DNA of 64,000 nucleotides from Bacteroidetes bacterium ADurb.Bin012. GTDB taxonomy: Bacteria > Bacteroidota > Bacteroidia > Bacteroidales > TTA-H9. A program made the position numbers and the translations under genes. Location of the stretch: NCBI GenBank assembly GCA_002071415.1, contig MWFC01000001.1, positions 207,273-271,272 on the forward strand, written 5' to 3'. Of the stretch, positions 9,561-17,842 are shown in pieces. The notes below the pieces were generated by a model. That model saw only the letters and a program-made list of their open reading frames with translations. It was not told where the DNA came from and made no database searches. Each line of letters opens with the position of its first letter. Position 1 is the first letter of the stretch.

Positions 9561-11012
9561 TTATCTCTTACCCCCAGAATAATCTGGCTCGTAAGCTCCA
9601 AGAGCTGGCCTCTGCATATCTCGCTGGCGACCTAAAATATCCTGCAGAACTCCTGCGGATTTACCTGCGTGAAGTACAGGCGATAAGCTGTCGGGTTCGA
9701 GTTTGGGCTTTTCTATATCTACAAATAATGGGTCGATATTGATGAGACATGAAGGAAATATACTCTCGTCCGTTGTGTTGAGACTGGTTTTGAGTAAACA
9801 ATGATCGAAAATATAGGGGAAGCCAGTTCCCTGCTCACCCTGATCGATCGAGATCTCTTCGTACTGATTTCCAAAAATGATACTATTCGTGAAATTGAAG
9901 CTTGTGGGTTCGATATTTATCTGATTTTCACCATCCATGTAATAATTTGTCAACAATAGGGAAGGAGACATGCGTATGCCCGAAGTCCAGAAATTTCCAA
10001 TTGATAAATGAATGAATTCGTGAATGCCACCTTCGAGTTGAAGTGCATACGAACCACAATTTACGATGACGCAGTTCACTGAATATAGATTACAACCCGT
10101 GCTTCTTAATCCACCTTTCTTCATGTTCCTGATAAGGGTTTCTGTGATTTCGAATCGAGCCCTTCGATTGTTGTTTCTTTGCTCGATCATAAGTCCTGTT
10201 GTACCATTTAGAATCTCAGCGTAATGTATATAACTTTCAGGACTTCCGTCGGCAAAATAAATCCCTTCCCATTGACCGGGCAAATCCTTGTAAAATTGAT
10301 CGAGTCTGTCGTTTCTAAAAATTACTTTATTTTCGGCTTCACCATTTACCTTTAGGCTAGCTTCTTTTTTTACGAGTAAACCGGCTCCATGATGAAAATA
10401 AACCCTCGTCCCGCCTTCCATCACAAGGGTAGAAGCCGAATCCACTATAGCCCATCCATAGATCAGATGCGGTTTGTCGCTAGTCCACGTTTGAGAACAT
10501 TCTATGATAGAATAAGGTGGTAGATCGGCCGGAAAATGATCTGGAGTGTGATAATAAGCATTTTGTCCATAAGCTATAAGTTTGATGTTTTGATAGTTGC
10601 CATTGGTTAGAAATTCAATCGAATCGCTTACTAGAAAGGGAGAATTTTTATCGTTTGGATTAATCCGAACACGAACAAAAATAAAAAGGCTATCATCTTT
10701 GTCGAGTTCCACGTCATTTTTTATCCAGGTATTTTGTCCATCTATGTTTAAACGATAAGCCGATTGTTCTCCACCTGCAAGCCGTAGATAACTGATCTTT
10801 ATTTTTTTATTATTCTTATTGTATATTCTAAGTTCTTGAGTTACAGAACCAATGGTAGTAAAAACCGTATCGAAAACAACCGAATCGTTCGAAAAAGTCA
10901 ATTGATAGGAGGAGTCTGTCGAGGGTTCGTCTTTTGTGCACGAAAAAAAAGAAAAGACCAAAAAAATGACTAAAACAGATGGAAAAAATAATGAATACCG
11001 ACTGAATTTCAT
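9561..11012 (-). CDS. Lipoprotein with a parallel beta-helix-like repeat region
   Basis: 483 residues. The N-terminus is a lipoprotein signal with lipobox FFSC near residue 25, so the mature protein should be lipid-anchored, probably in the outer membrane. A beta-sandwich-like part (about 35-150) is followed by short repeated strands, such as GGTRVYFHHGAGLLVKK and GSYALQLEGGIHEF, that resemble right-handed parallel beta-helix proteins. It ends with PALGAYEPDYSGG, like polysaccharide-lyase-like beta-helix proteins of Bacteroidota. No catalytic residues can be assigned, so the function is unknown. It is convergent with argS and divergent from rpsA. Confidence 0.75.
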   Translation of the reverse strand: MKFSRYSLFFPSVLVIFLVFSFFSCTKDEPSTDSSYQLTFSNDSVVFDTVFTTIGSVTQELRIYNKNNKKIKISYLRLAGGEQSAYRLNIDGQNTWIKNDVELDKDDSLFIFVRVRINPNDKNSPFLVSDSIEFLTNGNYQNIKLIAYGQNAYYHTPDHFPADLPPYSIIECSQTWTSDKPHLIYGWAIVDSASTLVMEGGTRVYFHHGAGLLVKKEASLKVNGEAENKVIFRNDRLDQFYKDLPGQWEGIYFADGSPESYIHYAEILNGTTGLMIEQRNNNRRARFEITETLIRNMKKGGLRSTGCNLYSVNCVIVNCGSYALQLEGGIHEFIHLSIGNFWTSGIRMSPSLLLTNYYMDGENQINIEPTSFNFTNSIIFGNQYEEISIDQGEQGTGFPYIFDHCLLKTSLNTTDESIFPSCLINIDPLFVDIEKPKLEPDSLSPVLHAGKSAGVLQDILGRQRDMQRPALGAYEPDYSGGKR

Positions 11013-11053
11013 TCTTCTTATCGAATTTAATAATGTTGATCACTAAAAACGGG

Positions 11054-11061
11054 CAAATTTA
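11054..11061 (-). promoter_or_regulatory. -7 box for the beta-helix lipoprotein gene
   Basis: Reading the minus strand gives TAAATTTG followed by CCC, about 42 bases upstream of the ATG at 11012. Confidence 0.5.
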
Positions 11062-11189
11062 CAAATATTGCAAAGGTCATTCCTTCTCATTTTTCAATAT
11101 CTCATTGCCAATCTTGGGCAAAATAAATCGTCTAAAATCAAAAAACCGCTCTTTACGAACTTTAATCCATTTAGTTTGTTAAAAATATC

Positions 11190-11197
11190 TAATTTTG
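11190..11197 (+). promoter_or_regulatory. -7 box of the rpsA promoter
   Basis: TAATTTTG followed by CAGC. The ATG of rpsA is 100 bases further on, so the mRNA has a leader of roughly 90 bases. Confidence 0.55.
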
Positions 11198-11229
11198 CAG
11201 CTTCTTTCCGGATGAAGTTTAAAAATTAT

Positions 11230-11284
11230 GTCTAACCAGGTTATACGGGTTTATCCATCCGGAGGGTAACACCGGTTTAACCAC
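11230..11284 (+). promoter_or_regulatory. Structured-looking leader of rpsA
   Basis: The leader is GC-richer than its surroundings and holds complementary pieces: CCGG...CCGG around AGGGTAACA, and AACC at about 11236 against GGTT near 11274. S1 genes in other bacteria are autoregulated through their leaders, so a translational control site is possible. No known Rfam family is recognised. Confidence 0.3.
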
Positions 11285-11296
11285 AATTAAAATTGA

Positions 11297-13591
11297 ATGT
11301 CAGATTTTGAAGAAAATGCCGAAATTGGCATGCAACCAACCGAGGAAACTACTCCTGAGGAAGAAACTCCAGTAACAGTCGAACCCGAGCAAAAAAATTT
11401 CCCTGAAAACATTGTGGAGTCTAAAGTATCTGTGATAAAACCCTCAAGAATGGAAAAGAAACAGAAGCCTCTCCCAATGGAAGATTTCGACTGGGAAGAC
11501 ACGGGCAAAAAAGCCCATTATAGCAAAGAAGAACTCAATCGCCTCGAAGAACTTTATGGAAGGACTTTTAACACCGTTGTGGAGCAGGAAGTGGTAGAAG
11601 GAACGATTGTGGCCATGAATCCCCGTGAAGTAGTCGTTAACATTGGTTTTAAATCGGATGGAGTAATTCCTCTATCGGAATTTCGGTACGATCCCGACTT
11701 GAAGATGGGCGATAAAGTGGAAGTTTATGTCGAAAATCAGGAAGACAGTACGGGGCAGCTCATTCTTTCGCATAAGAAGGCCAGGCTTTTACGCGCATGG
11801 GAACGTGTCAACCAGGCTTACGATAATCAGGAAATCATTAAAGGGTATGTAAAATGCCGCACCAAGGGAGGCCTAATCGTTGATGTATTTGGAATCGAGG
11901 CCTTTTTGCCCGGATCTCAGATCGATGTAAAACCCATACGCGATTATGATGTTTTCGTGGATAAGGTGATGGAGTTCAAAGTGGTAAAAATCAATCAGGA
12001 ATATAAGAATGTCGTCGTTTCTCACAAAGCCCTCATCGAAGATGAACTCGAAGCTCAAAAAGCCGAAATTATTGCCAAACTCGAAAAAGGTCAGATCCTC
12101 GAAGGGACAGTTAAAAATATTACCACTTATGGCGTCTTTGTTGACTTGGGCGGAGTAGATGGCCTCATCCATATTACCGACCTTTCATGGGGAAGAATTA
12201 ATCATCCCGAAGAAGTAGTTCAACTCGATCAAAAAATAAAAGTGGTTATTCTCGATTTCGACGACAACAAGAAAAGAATCGCCCTTGGATTGAAACAACT
12301 TACACCTCACCCGTGGGATTCTTTGGATCCAAACCTGAAAGTAGGCGATAAGGTAAAAGGCAAGGTAGTTGTAATTGCAGATTATGGTGCATTTATCGAA
12401 ATCGCTCCCGGAGTCGAGGGTTTAATTCATGTATCGGAAATGTCGTGGTCGCAGCATTTACGCACTGCCCATGATTTCATGAAAGTTGGAGATGAAGTAG
12501 AAGCCGTTATTTTAAGCCTCGATCGCGAACAGCGCAAAATGTCATTAGGCATTAAACAGCTTATTCCCGATCCCTGGATCAACATTAAGGAAAAATATCC
12601 TATCAATTCGAGGCATATTGCCAATGTTCGCAATTTTACCAATTTCGGCATCTTTGTCGAACTCGAAGAAGGTGTAGACGGTTTGATCCACATCAGCGAT
12701 CTTTCATGGTCGAAAAAAATAAAACACCCGGCCGAGTTTACCAAAATTGGCGAACAAATCGAAGTGGTAGTCTTAGACGTAGATGTTGAATCACGTAGGC
12801 TTAGCCTTGGGCATAAACAGCTCGAAGAAAATCCATGGGATGTATTCGAAACCATTTTCATCCCAGGCTCCATTCATAAAGGAACCATCATCGAAAAAGT
12901 TGACAAAGGATATGAGGTTTCTTTGCCTTATGGAGTTGAAGCTTACCTGCCTTCACGTCAGGCCATTAAAGAAAATAACGAAGAAGCCCAACTGGATGAA
13001 ACCCTCGATGTAAAAGTTACCGAGTTTTCGAAGGATAATAAACGAATTGTAGTTTCACACAGCAAGGTTTATCAGGATGCTCAGGCAGCCGAAAAAGCCA
13101 AAGAAGCAAAAGAAACCGAAAAGCCAGCTAAAACCCCTAAGAGCACCAAGGCTTCTTTGAAGAAAATTCAAGAAACCCTCGAAAAAAGTACTTTGGGTGA
13201 TATAGAAGCCCTCGCCAACCTTAAAGAAGAAATGCTGGAAGTTGAAAAAGCAAAACTCGAAAACTTATCCAAACGAAAAAAATCACCTAAATCGAAAAAA
13301 ACAGAAAAGGTTAAAACTTCTGAACTCACCCCAGAACCGGAACTCTCTCATGACACAGAAGAACATGCTGTCCCTCCATCCTCAGATGAAACACCCGCTC
13401 TGCCTTCTGATGAAATCACTAAAAAATCTTCCGAAGAAACTGTTGCCGAAACAATAGAAGAACTCCAAAAACCTAAGGAAGAAAATGCAGAAGCCATAGA
13501 ACAATCTGCAGGTGAAGATTTGGAACAAACCAGCAATCCAAAAGAAGAGAATACTTCCGAACCCTCTGGAGAGATTTCTGATAAGAATTGA
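11297..13591 (+). CDS. rpsA: 30S ribosomal protein S1 with extended charged termini
   Basis: 764 residues. S1 binds mRNA on the small subunit and supports initiation. Six S1 domains are visible, starting near residues 98, 180, 267, 352, 440 and 527; domains 3-5 carry the strong RNA-binding pattern G-V-F-V-D-L...GLIHISDLSW. About 90 acidic residues precede domain 1, and some 165 residues of Lys/Glu-rich low-complexity sequence follow domain 6. Bacteroidota S1 proteins are commonly near 600 residues, so the tail is unusually long. The gene has its own promoter and a strong terminator. Confidence 0.97.
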   Translation: MSDFEENAEIGMQPTEETTPEEETPVTVEPEQKNFPENIVESKVSVIKPSRMEKKQKPLPMEDFDWEDTGKKAHYSKEELNRLEELYGRTFNTVVEQEVVEGTIVAMNPREVVVNIGFKSDGVIPLSEFRYDPDLKMGDKVEVYVENQEDSTGQLILSHKKARLLRAWERVNQAYDNQEIIKGYVKCRTKGGLIVDVFGIEAFLPGSQIDVKPIRDYDVFVDKVMEFKVVKINQEYKNVVVSHKALIEDELEAQKAEIIAKLEKGQILEGTVKNITTYGVFVDLGGVDGLIHITDLSWGRINHPEEVVQLDQKIKVVILDFDDNKKRIALGLKQLTPHPWDSLDPNLKVGDKVKGKVVVIADYGAFIEIAPGVEGLIHVSEMSWSQHLRTAHDFMKVGDEVEAVILSLDREQRKMSLGIKQLIPDPWINIKEKYPINSRHIANVRNFTNFGIFVELEEGVDGLIHISDLSWSKKIKHPAEFTKIGEQIEVVVLDVDVESRRLSLGHKQLEENPWDVFETIFIPGSIHKGTIIEKVDKGYEVSLPYGVEAYLPSRQAIKENNEEAQLDETLDVKVTEFSKDNKRIVVSHSKVYQDAQAAEKAKEAKETEKPAKTPKSTKASLKKIQETLEKSTLGDIEALANLKEEMLEVEKAKLENLSKRKKSPKSKKTEKVKTSELTPEPELSHDTEEHAVPPSSDETPALPSDEITKKSSEETVAETIEELQKPKEENAEAIEQSAGEDLEQTSNPKEENTSEPSGEISDKN

Positions 13592-13612
13592 TCGGAAGAA
13601 ATACTTTGTATA

Positions 13613-13654
13613 ATTCACCCAAACTTTCTTTTATGTGAGTTTGGGTGAATTTTT
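13613..13654 (+). terminator. Rho-independent terminator of rpsA
   Basis: A 13-base perfect inverted repeat, ATTCACCCAAACT and AGTTTGGGTGAAT, encloses a 12-base loop and is followed by TTTT. Confidence 0.9.
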
Positions 13655-13687
13655 AAATGAAAATTGTTTTTTACGTAAAATTCAAAA

Positions 13688-14602
13688 ATGGGTTTTTCAA
13701 TAACTTTCTTGGGAACTGGAGCTGCTACTCCAACGCTTCGAAGAGGATTGAGCGCTACTGTAGCCAATGTTGACGAAAAACTCTGCCTTTTCGATTGTGG
13801 AGAAGCAACTCAAATACAAATGAAACGGTTCAAAGTAAAAGCCTTGCATATCCAACATATTTTTATTTCCCATCTCCACGGCGATCATTTCTTTGGATTA
13901 GTAGGCCTGCTTTTTACCTATCACATCGGTAAACGCAAAAATGAGCTCCATGTTTATGGACCTCCTCTGCTCGAAGAGATTCTTAGGATTCAAATGGGAA
14001 TCAGCGTCAAGGAACTCAATTATCCACTTGTTTTTCATCCCTTAAGTTCACAAAATCTTGAAATGGTTTGTGAAGAAGATAATTTTACCGTTTCTGCCTT
14101 CCCCCTCCAACACCGTTTGCCAGCTTATGGCTTTTTACTCAAGGAAAAAGAACGCCCTCGAAAAGTTTTGCATCAATTTATCGAAGATTATCATCCGCAT
14201 TATACAGATATAGTACGTATAAAATCAGGTGAGGACTACGTTTTGCCCGATGGCCGTATCCTCTCCAACGAAGAAATTACTTTTCCCGATCCACCGATTT
14301 CGTTTGCATACTGCTTCGATACGGCATTTTATGCTCCCATAGCCGAAGTATTGAAAAATGTCGACCTTCTTTATCATGAAGCAACATTTATGCACGACAA
14401 GGCCGAATTAGCAGCCGAAAAAGGGCATACCACAACCATACAAGCTGCTACTATTGCGAAAAAGGCTTTGGCTAAACGCCTGATGTTGGGACATATCTCT
14501 TCGAGATATCGCAACCTCGACAGCTTTCTGAACGAAGCTCGAAACATCTTTTCCGAAACCTATCTTGCTGAAGATGGAATGACAATCACTCTTAGAAAAT
14601 AA
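13688..14602 (+). CDS. rnz: Ribonuclease Z
   Basis: 304 residues, the usual length of the short bacterial RNase Z. It cleaves the 3' trailer of tRNA precursors lacking an encoded CCA. The metallo-beta-lactamase zinc motif SHLHGDH is at 61-67, the phosphodiesterase-family motif FDCGEATQIQM near 35-45, the second metal site in FDTAF, and the C-terminal HEATF and LGHISSRY motifs. The tRNA-Arg gene 65 bases downstream has no encoded CCA, consistent with a need for this enzyme. Confidence 0.96.
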   Translation: MGFSITFLGTGAATPTLRRGLSATVANVDEKLCLFDCGEATQIQMKRFKVKALHIQHIFISHLHGDHFFGLVGLLFTYHIGKRKNELHVYGPPLLEEILRIQMGISVKELNYPLVFHPLSSQNLEMVCEEDNFTVSAFPLQHRLPAYGFLLKEKERPRKVLHQFIEDYHPHYTDIVRIKSGEDYVLPDGRILSNEEITFPDPPISFAYCFDTAFYAPIAEVLKNVDLLYHEATFMHDKAELAAEKGHTTTIQAATIAKKALAKRLMLGHISSRYRNLDSFLNEARNIFSETYLAEDGMTITLRK

Positions 14603-14641
14603 AATTCTTATTGATATATCATATCTTCTTCAAAAATTTTA

Positions 14642-14649
14642 TAATTTTG
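14642..14649 (+). promoter_or_regulatory. -7 box of the tRNA-Arg promoter
   Basis: TAATTTTG followed by CAAATGC, ending 17 bases before the mature tRNA 5' end. Confidence 0.55.
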
Positions 14650-14666
14650 CAAATGCATTATACAAA

Positions 14667-14740
14667 GGCTCCGTAGCTTAACTGAATAGAGCATCTGACT
14701 ACGGATCAGAAGGTTGCAGGTTTGAATCCTGCCGGAGTCA
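14667..14740 (+). tRNA. tRNA-Arg(ACG)
   Basis: 74 bases fold as a cloverleaf. The acceptor strands GGCTCCG and CGGAGTC pair with one G-U, and the discriminator base is A. The anticodon stem TCTGA/TCAGA holds loop CTACGGA, giving anticodon ACG, normally deaminated to ICG for CGN arginine codons. The T-arm has TTTGAAT between CAGG and CCTG. CCA is not encoded. Confidence 0.95.
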
Positions 14741-14745
14741 CAACA

Positions 14746-14775
14746 ACACATCTTTTCCATGAGGTGTGTTTTTTT
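14746..14775 (+). terminator. Rho-independent terminator of tRNA-Arg
   Basis: ACACATC pairs with GGTGTGT (one G-U) around a loop of about ten bases and runs into seven T residues. Confidence 0.85.
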
Positions 14776-14871
14776 GTTTCCTGAGTTTTCTTTTTTAGCC
14801 TCAATCAATTGAATTTAAACATTCAACCAATGGATCGTGGGTAGGAAATTCAGCAGAAGAGAAGATAAAAA

Positions 14872-14889
14872 ATTCAGGAATTCTTGAAT
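14872..14889 (+). promoter_or_regulatory. Imperfect 18-base palindrome upstream of the MFS gene
   Basis: ATTCAGGAATTCTTGAAT is symmetrical except for one mismatched pair. It lies about 95 bases before the -7 box of the transporter gene, so it could be a regulator site; there is no other support. Confidence 0.25.
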
Positions 14890-14984
14890 TTACTATCCAT
14901 CAATAAATCAACCAAATGATGAAAACATTCCGAAAGCCAAAGTTAAAATGGAAGATACATGGAACATTGAATGCCGATTCATTT

Positions 14985-14992
14985 TAAATTTG
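14985..14992 (+). promoter_or_regulatory. -7 box of the MFS transporter promoter
   Basis: TAAATTTG followed by CCGC, 44 bases before the ATG at 15036. A TTG 15 bases upstream may be the -33 element, though the spacing is short. Confidence 0.5.
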
Positions 14993-15035
14993 CCGCAACT
15001 AATTCATAAAATTATCAACCACTAAACATTAAAGG

Positions 15036-16433
15036 ATGGAAAAGGTAAGACAGACTTTGCGCGATTCAGCCGTAGCTCGGTGGACTGCTTTGGCACTTGT
15101 GGCATTTACCATGTTAACGGGCTACTACCTCACCGATGTAATGGCTCCACTAAAAGGTTTGCTCGAGCAGCAGTTATCATGGACGAGTACTGAATATGGC
15201 ATATTTACCAGTGCTTATGGCTGGTTTAACGTGTTTCTACTCATGCTCATCATTGGAGGAATCATCCTCGATAAAATGGGCGTGAGGTTTACGGGGCTTG
15301 CATCTACTATAGTCATGATTACGGGTACGGCCATCAAATACTGGGCTGTATCGACCCATTCACTCGATGGCCAGGTTTGGAATTTTCTTGGCCTCTTCCA
15401 GATCAAAGCTCAGGTAGTTATGGCTGCGTTAGGATATGCAACATTTGGAGTAGGAGTGGAAACGGCTGGAATTACCGTATCGAAAATCATCGTAAAATGG
15501 TTCAAAGGAAAGGAATTAGCTCTTGCTATGGGTTTGGAAATGGCTACTGCCCGCATAGGAACGGCTTTGGCTTTGTCCACTTCCGTACCTATTGCCCAAA
15601 AATTGGGTCATGTTTCGAAACCTATTCTTATCTGTTTGATTATGCTTTGCATCGGTTTTATCTCTTTTTTCATCTTTACTTTCATGGATAAAAAACTCGA
15701 TGCTTCTCAAGAAGCCTATGACAAAGATAATGAGGTAGTAGCCAACGAAGAATCATTCAAAGTTTCTGATATTCTGAAAATCATCAGTAACCGTGGATGG
15801 TGGTTTATTGCTATTCTCTGCGTGCTCTTCTATTCGGCAGTTTTCCCTTTCCTTAAATATGCAGCCGACATGATGGTAAATAAATTCGGAATAGATCAAT
15901 CTATCGCCGGCACAATTCCAGCAGTATTACCTTTTGGCACAATCCTGCTAACACCTTTATTTGGCAATCTATACGACCGTAAAGGGAAAGGTGCTACAAT
16001 CATGATTATTGGTGCAATTTTACTTATCTTTGTACATGCCATATTTTCATTGCCCTTCATTAACCAATGGATCATTGCCGTGCTTTTAATCATTGTTCTT
16101 GGAATAGGCTTCTCTTTGGTGCCTTCAGCTATGTGGCCTTCCGTTCCTAAAATCATCCCCGAACATCAACTGGGTACAGCCTATGCCTTGATATTCTGGG
16201 TTCAAAACTGGGGCTTGATGGGCGTTCCTGCATTAATTGGCTGGGTACTCGATAAATATTGCGTTACAGGTCAAAAATTAGTGGAAGGAACTTTGGTAAA
16301 TACATACAATTATACTCTCCCCATGATCATCTTTACTACTCTGGGTGTTTTAGCTCTTATTTTCGGTTTTCTCCTCAAAGCTGAAGACAAACGAAAAGGC
16401 TATGGTCTCCAACTTCCAAATATCCAAAAATAA
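15036..16433 (+). CDS. Major facilitator superfamily transporter
   Basis: 465 residues with about twelve hydrophobic helices and a cytosolic loop near residues 225-245, giving the 6+6 MFS layout in the inner membrane. The N-half carries GGIILDKMGVRF and the C-half GNLYDRKGKG, both forms of the MFS loop 2-3/8-9 signature. It looks closest to the sugar-phosphate/organic-anion permease-like MFS proteins widespread in Bacteroidota, but the substrate cannot be stated. It has its own promoter and terminator. Confidence 0.88.
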   Translation: MEKVRQTLRDSAVARWTALALVAFTMLTGYYLTDVMAPLKGLLEQQLSWTSTEYGIFTSAYGWFNVFLLMLIIGGIILDKMGVRFTGLASTIVMITGTAIKYWAVSTHSLDGQVWNFLGLFQIKAQVVMAALGYATFGVGVETAGITVSKIIVKWFKGKELALAMGLEMATARIGTALALSTSVPIAQKLGHVSKPILICLIMLCIGFISFFIFTFMDKKLDASQEAYDKDNEVVANEESFKVSDILKIISNRGWWFIAILCVLFYSAVFPFLKYAADMMVNKFGIDQSIAGTIPAVLPFGTILLTPLFGNLYDRKGKGATIMIIGAILLIFVHAIFSLPFINQWIIAVLLIIVLGIGFSLVPSAMWPSVPKIIPEHQLGTAYALIFWVQNWGLMGVPALIGWVLDKYCVTGQKLVEGTLVNTYNYTLPMIIFTTLGVLALIFGFLLKAEDKRKGYGLQLPNIQK

Positions 16434-16447
16434 CTATCATAAAATAG

Positions 16448-16480
16448 GAGAGGGGTATTCATCGAATGACCCCTCTCTTT
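16448..16480 (+). terminator. Rho-independent terminator of the MFS gene
   Basis: GAGAGGGGT and ACCCCTCTC form a perfect 9-base stem around a 12-base loop, followed by TTT. Confidence 0.85.
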
Positions 16481-16546
16481 CTCCATTTTCATGTATATGT
16501 TTTTTAGAAACCTTATTTCCAAAATAACCAAATGGAGGCTACGACA

Positions 16547-17665
16547 ATGAAAAAATTATTTCTTGCCATTATGGCGTTTAGCGTTAACTTAATTACGGGA
16601 TTTCATCTCGAAGCCCAAAACTATCAGCATTTCGAAACACCTGATAACTCATCTCCGAAATGTTATGTTGATTTGATTATTCTAGAGAATGATAATGCCC
16701 AACTCGTCCTAGATATGCCCTCATCAGCAGAATTAGACTTCAACTCCCCAACCATTTTCTATGGAAAGATAGATAAAAATACGGGTGAAGCTTCTCTTCA
16801 ATCAATGAACGAAAAACTTTGGCTGAATTTTTTATATACCCAAAAACAATTGAAGAATCCTAAATTAAACCAGGGTCAAAAACAGTTGTATCTGCCTTCT
16901 TTTAACCTGACATGGGATCGCGGTAACTTACCACTTAAAGTTATCCACCAAAACAAGAAGCAACCATTATTTAGCATGAAAGAAACCCCTAAGGCCGTTG
17001 TCGATATCATTTTCCCTTTGCCTCAGTATTCCATAAATCCACGAATAAATGATTCTATCATGTTTCATTTGTTCATGAGCTATTTTGGTCAAGAATATCC
17101 AAAAGGTAAAACTATCTTACAAGCCATTGATAATCAAATAGATAAATTTTGTAAATCATATATTACAGAAAATCAGGAATATTATGATAGATCTTTACCC
17201 GATGCTGCTTTTAATTGGGAAAGAACTTATTCATTTCAAGTAATGTGTAACAGTAGAGATATATTTTGTATCAGAATCTTAAATTATGCCTTTACAGGAG
17301 GAGCTCATGGAATGGAAGTATCGAAATATCAGACTTTCAATTTAAAAAATGGTTCGGTAATCCATCTTGCCGAACAGTTAGACCTTGAGAAACAAGACCT
17401 AATCATTGATTTGATTACTAAAAATTTAGCAAAAACTTATGCAGAAGAAACCCGCGGAAATCTCCTGGAAGCTGGATTTTTCAGCGATCATATAGAATTG
17501 AGTAACGAAATCTATATTACAACTAACGGTTTGGGATTTGTTTATCAACCTTATGAAATTGCACCTTACTCGTTTGGATCCATCGAAGTTTTTCTGGAAA
17601 AAGAAAAAATTCTGCCATTTTTGAAACAAAATTCTTTTCTGATAAATTGGTTCAATAAGCATTAA
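16547..17665 (+). CDS. Secreted DUF3298/RsiV-like protein
   Basis: 372 residues from the ATG at 16547. A GGAGG sits 8 bases before it, a rare clear ribosome-binding site in this window, and it lies inside the longer reading frame that starts at 16532, so the later ATG is preferred. A signal peptide ends near LEAQ. The C-terminal half has GGAHGMEV, FNLKNGSVIHLAEQ and LGFVYQPYEIAPYSFG, the signature of the DUF3298 region shared with RsiV and PdaC-like proteins. Many members bind or process wall material; this protein's role is unknown. Confidence 0.82.
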   Translation: MKKLFLAIMAFSVNLITGFHLEAQNYQHFETPDNSSPKCYVDLIILENDNAQLVLDMPSSAELDFNSPTIFYGKIDKNTGEASLQSMNEKLWLNFLYTQKQLKNPKLNQGQKQLYLPSFNLTWDRGNLPLKVIHQNKKQPLFSMKETPKAVVDIIFPLPQYSINPRINDSIMFHLFMSYFGQEYPKGKTILQAIDNQIDKFCKSYITENQEYYDRSLPDAAFNWERTYSFQVMCNSRDIFCIRILNYAFTGGAHGMEVSKYQTFNLKNGSVIHLAEQLDLEKQDLIIDLITKNLAKTYAEETRGNLLEAGFFSDHIELSNEIYITTNGLGFVYQPYEIAPYSFGSIEVFLEKEKILPFLKQNSFLINWFNKH

Positions 17666-17842
17666 CTTCATTCTGAATTTCTTTGCTTTGATTCTTGCTC
17701 CTTTCATTTTTTCTGACGAAAACAAAGAGGGGGAATGTTTTATTTAATCACGAGTTTATATAAGGGGACGATATAATGAAATAGTCTATTTAACATAATA
17801 TAAATTATATTACAAATTAACTTTTAAGAAAAGAACCCAAAA

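Noticed and set aside
12427..12873. 148-codon open frame on the minus strand
   Set aside because: Antisense to S1 domains 4 to 6 of rpsA; serine-rich shadow translation.
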